Part shown: positions 63,241 through 64,000 of the stretch, one piece after another
How the letters are laid out: every line of letters begins with the position of its first letter
Position numbering within the stretch: position 1 is the first letter of the stretch
Assembly (NCBI GenBank): GCA_028023455.1
Contig: JAQFVV010000063.1
Coordinates: forward strand, 6,303,157 to 6,367,156
DNA from: Epiperipatus broadwayi
Lineage: Eukaryota > Onychophora > Udeonychophora > Euonychophora > Peripatidae
Reading direction: 5' to 3'
DNA: 64,000 nt
Position numbers and translations under genes: made by a program
Notes under the pieces: model-generated
What the model was told of the DNA's origin: nothing
The model's database searches: none
The model's input: only the letters and a program-made list of their open reading frames with translations

Positions 63241-64000
63241 ATAATCTTTCAACTTTAAATTTACTTTTAACCCTTTTGAAACCTGAAAGTTTTTTTTTTG
63301 TTTTATTTAGTGAAAGTTTTTGAAAATGATTAACTTTTCACTTCTCTATAAAAATTTTATTTTATACTAAAGATCAATAAATTGGATTTGATCTCTTTTT
63401 AATTCAATTTTATAAATGAATAATGTTTTAAAAAATCACACTAGACCTTTTTAAATATTTGAAAACTGACTTGTAAATAAGAACAATAGATTATAAATAC
63501 CATAACAATGTTTGTCTAAACACTCTTTCAACAAATGAATAAATTATTTTTTATTCAAAGTTTTTTTTTAGTGAGAATGAATAAATGAGGATTTATTACG
63601 AATCTATCAAATTCTGATTTAAAATCTGATATTTTCTTTATAATTATTACAATAATTAAAAAGATTTTAACACCATGTAAATTCTGACATATAATGACAT
63701 CACACAGGCTGTGATTTTTTTCTTTATATTATGGACAAGTTTATTAACTTTTATTTCTAAAAAAATGTAAAATGTACACATGTATTTCTTTTTGTTTTAA
63801 ATATTAATCAACCTTTCATTCCAAAAATTTTGTGTGAAAATTAGCCAAGAAAAAAATGAATGTCCTTTAGGGATTTTTTTTCTGTTACAAAACAATACAG
63901 ACCTTAAACTTTAGTAGACAGACCTCCAATCTTAGTTGAATGTCTGTACGATACAGAACTCTTCAGATTTTTTTTCAATGAAAAAAGCCAATATAAGCCA
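63241..64000. other. AT-rich non-coding sequence
   Basis: No gene or recognised element to the window end. Confidence 0.45.

Overview
This is an AT-rich (visibly about 70 percent or more A+T) piece of invertebrate metazoan nuclear DNA, made almost entirely of transposable-element fragments and simple repeats. The evidence is eukaryotic: Penelope-like retroelements (PLEs) with a C-terminal GIY-YIG domain, decayed non-LTR retrotransposons (LINEs), tRNA-derived SINEs with target-site duplications, many hairpin elements resembling MITEs, and long (GATA)n, (TAA)n and (TA)n tracts. I could not name the species. No intact host gene, rRNA, canonical tRNA gene or CRISPR array was found. The only candidate for host exons is a weak pair near 58.0-58.4 kb.

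Layout: 0.7-2.8 kb is a (GATA)n array with a higher-order cassette structure. 3.2-6.0 kb holds two almost identical PLE copies, head to head, forming an inverted repeat with 1302-bp arms. 6-14 kb is AT-rich sequence with hairpins, a diverged 680-bp direct duplication and a dispersed repeat ('family A'). 14.0-15.6 kb is an older PLE pair in the same head-to-head arrangement. 16.6-23.8 kb contains a MITE-like nested inverted repeat, two SINEs with 11-bp target duplications and a LINE C-terminal relic. 25.5-40.6 kb is a mosaic of families A and B, inverted repeats, a third SINE and a family A cluster. 40.7-46.0 kb holds a broken minus-strand LINE (endonuclease plus reverse transcriptase), and a plus-strand LINE 3' fragment; each ends in a triplet microsatellite. 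48.2-49.0 kb is another minus-strand LINE C-terminus. 51.8-54.3 kb is a third, more diverged PLE locus, again with a head-to-head junction. 56.9-63.2 kb adds hairpins, a GC-elevated island, two further GIY-YIG PLE relics, an RTE-like LINE C-terminus and a family A cluster.

Nothing here forms an operon or pathway. Most of the window can be read as retroelement activity: reverse transcriptase/endonuclease elements (PLE, LINEs) left 5'-truncated copies, and SINEs with matching target duplications were presumably mobilised by such enzymes. The most unusual feature is that all three recognisable PLE loci with RT sequence share the same 5'-to-5' inverted-dimer junction. This suggests a characteristic insertion product rather than chance rearrangement.
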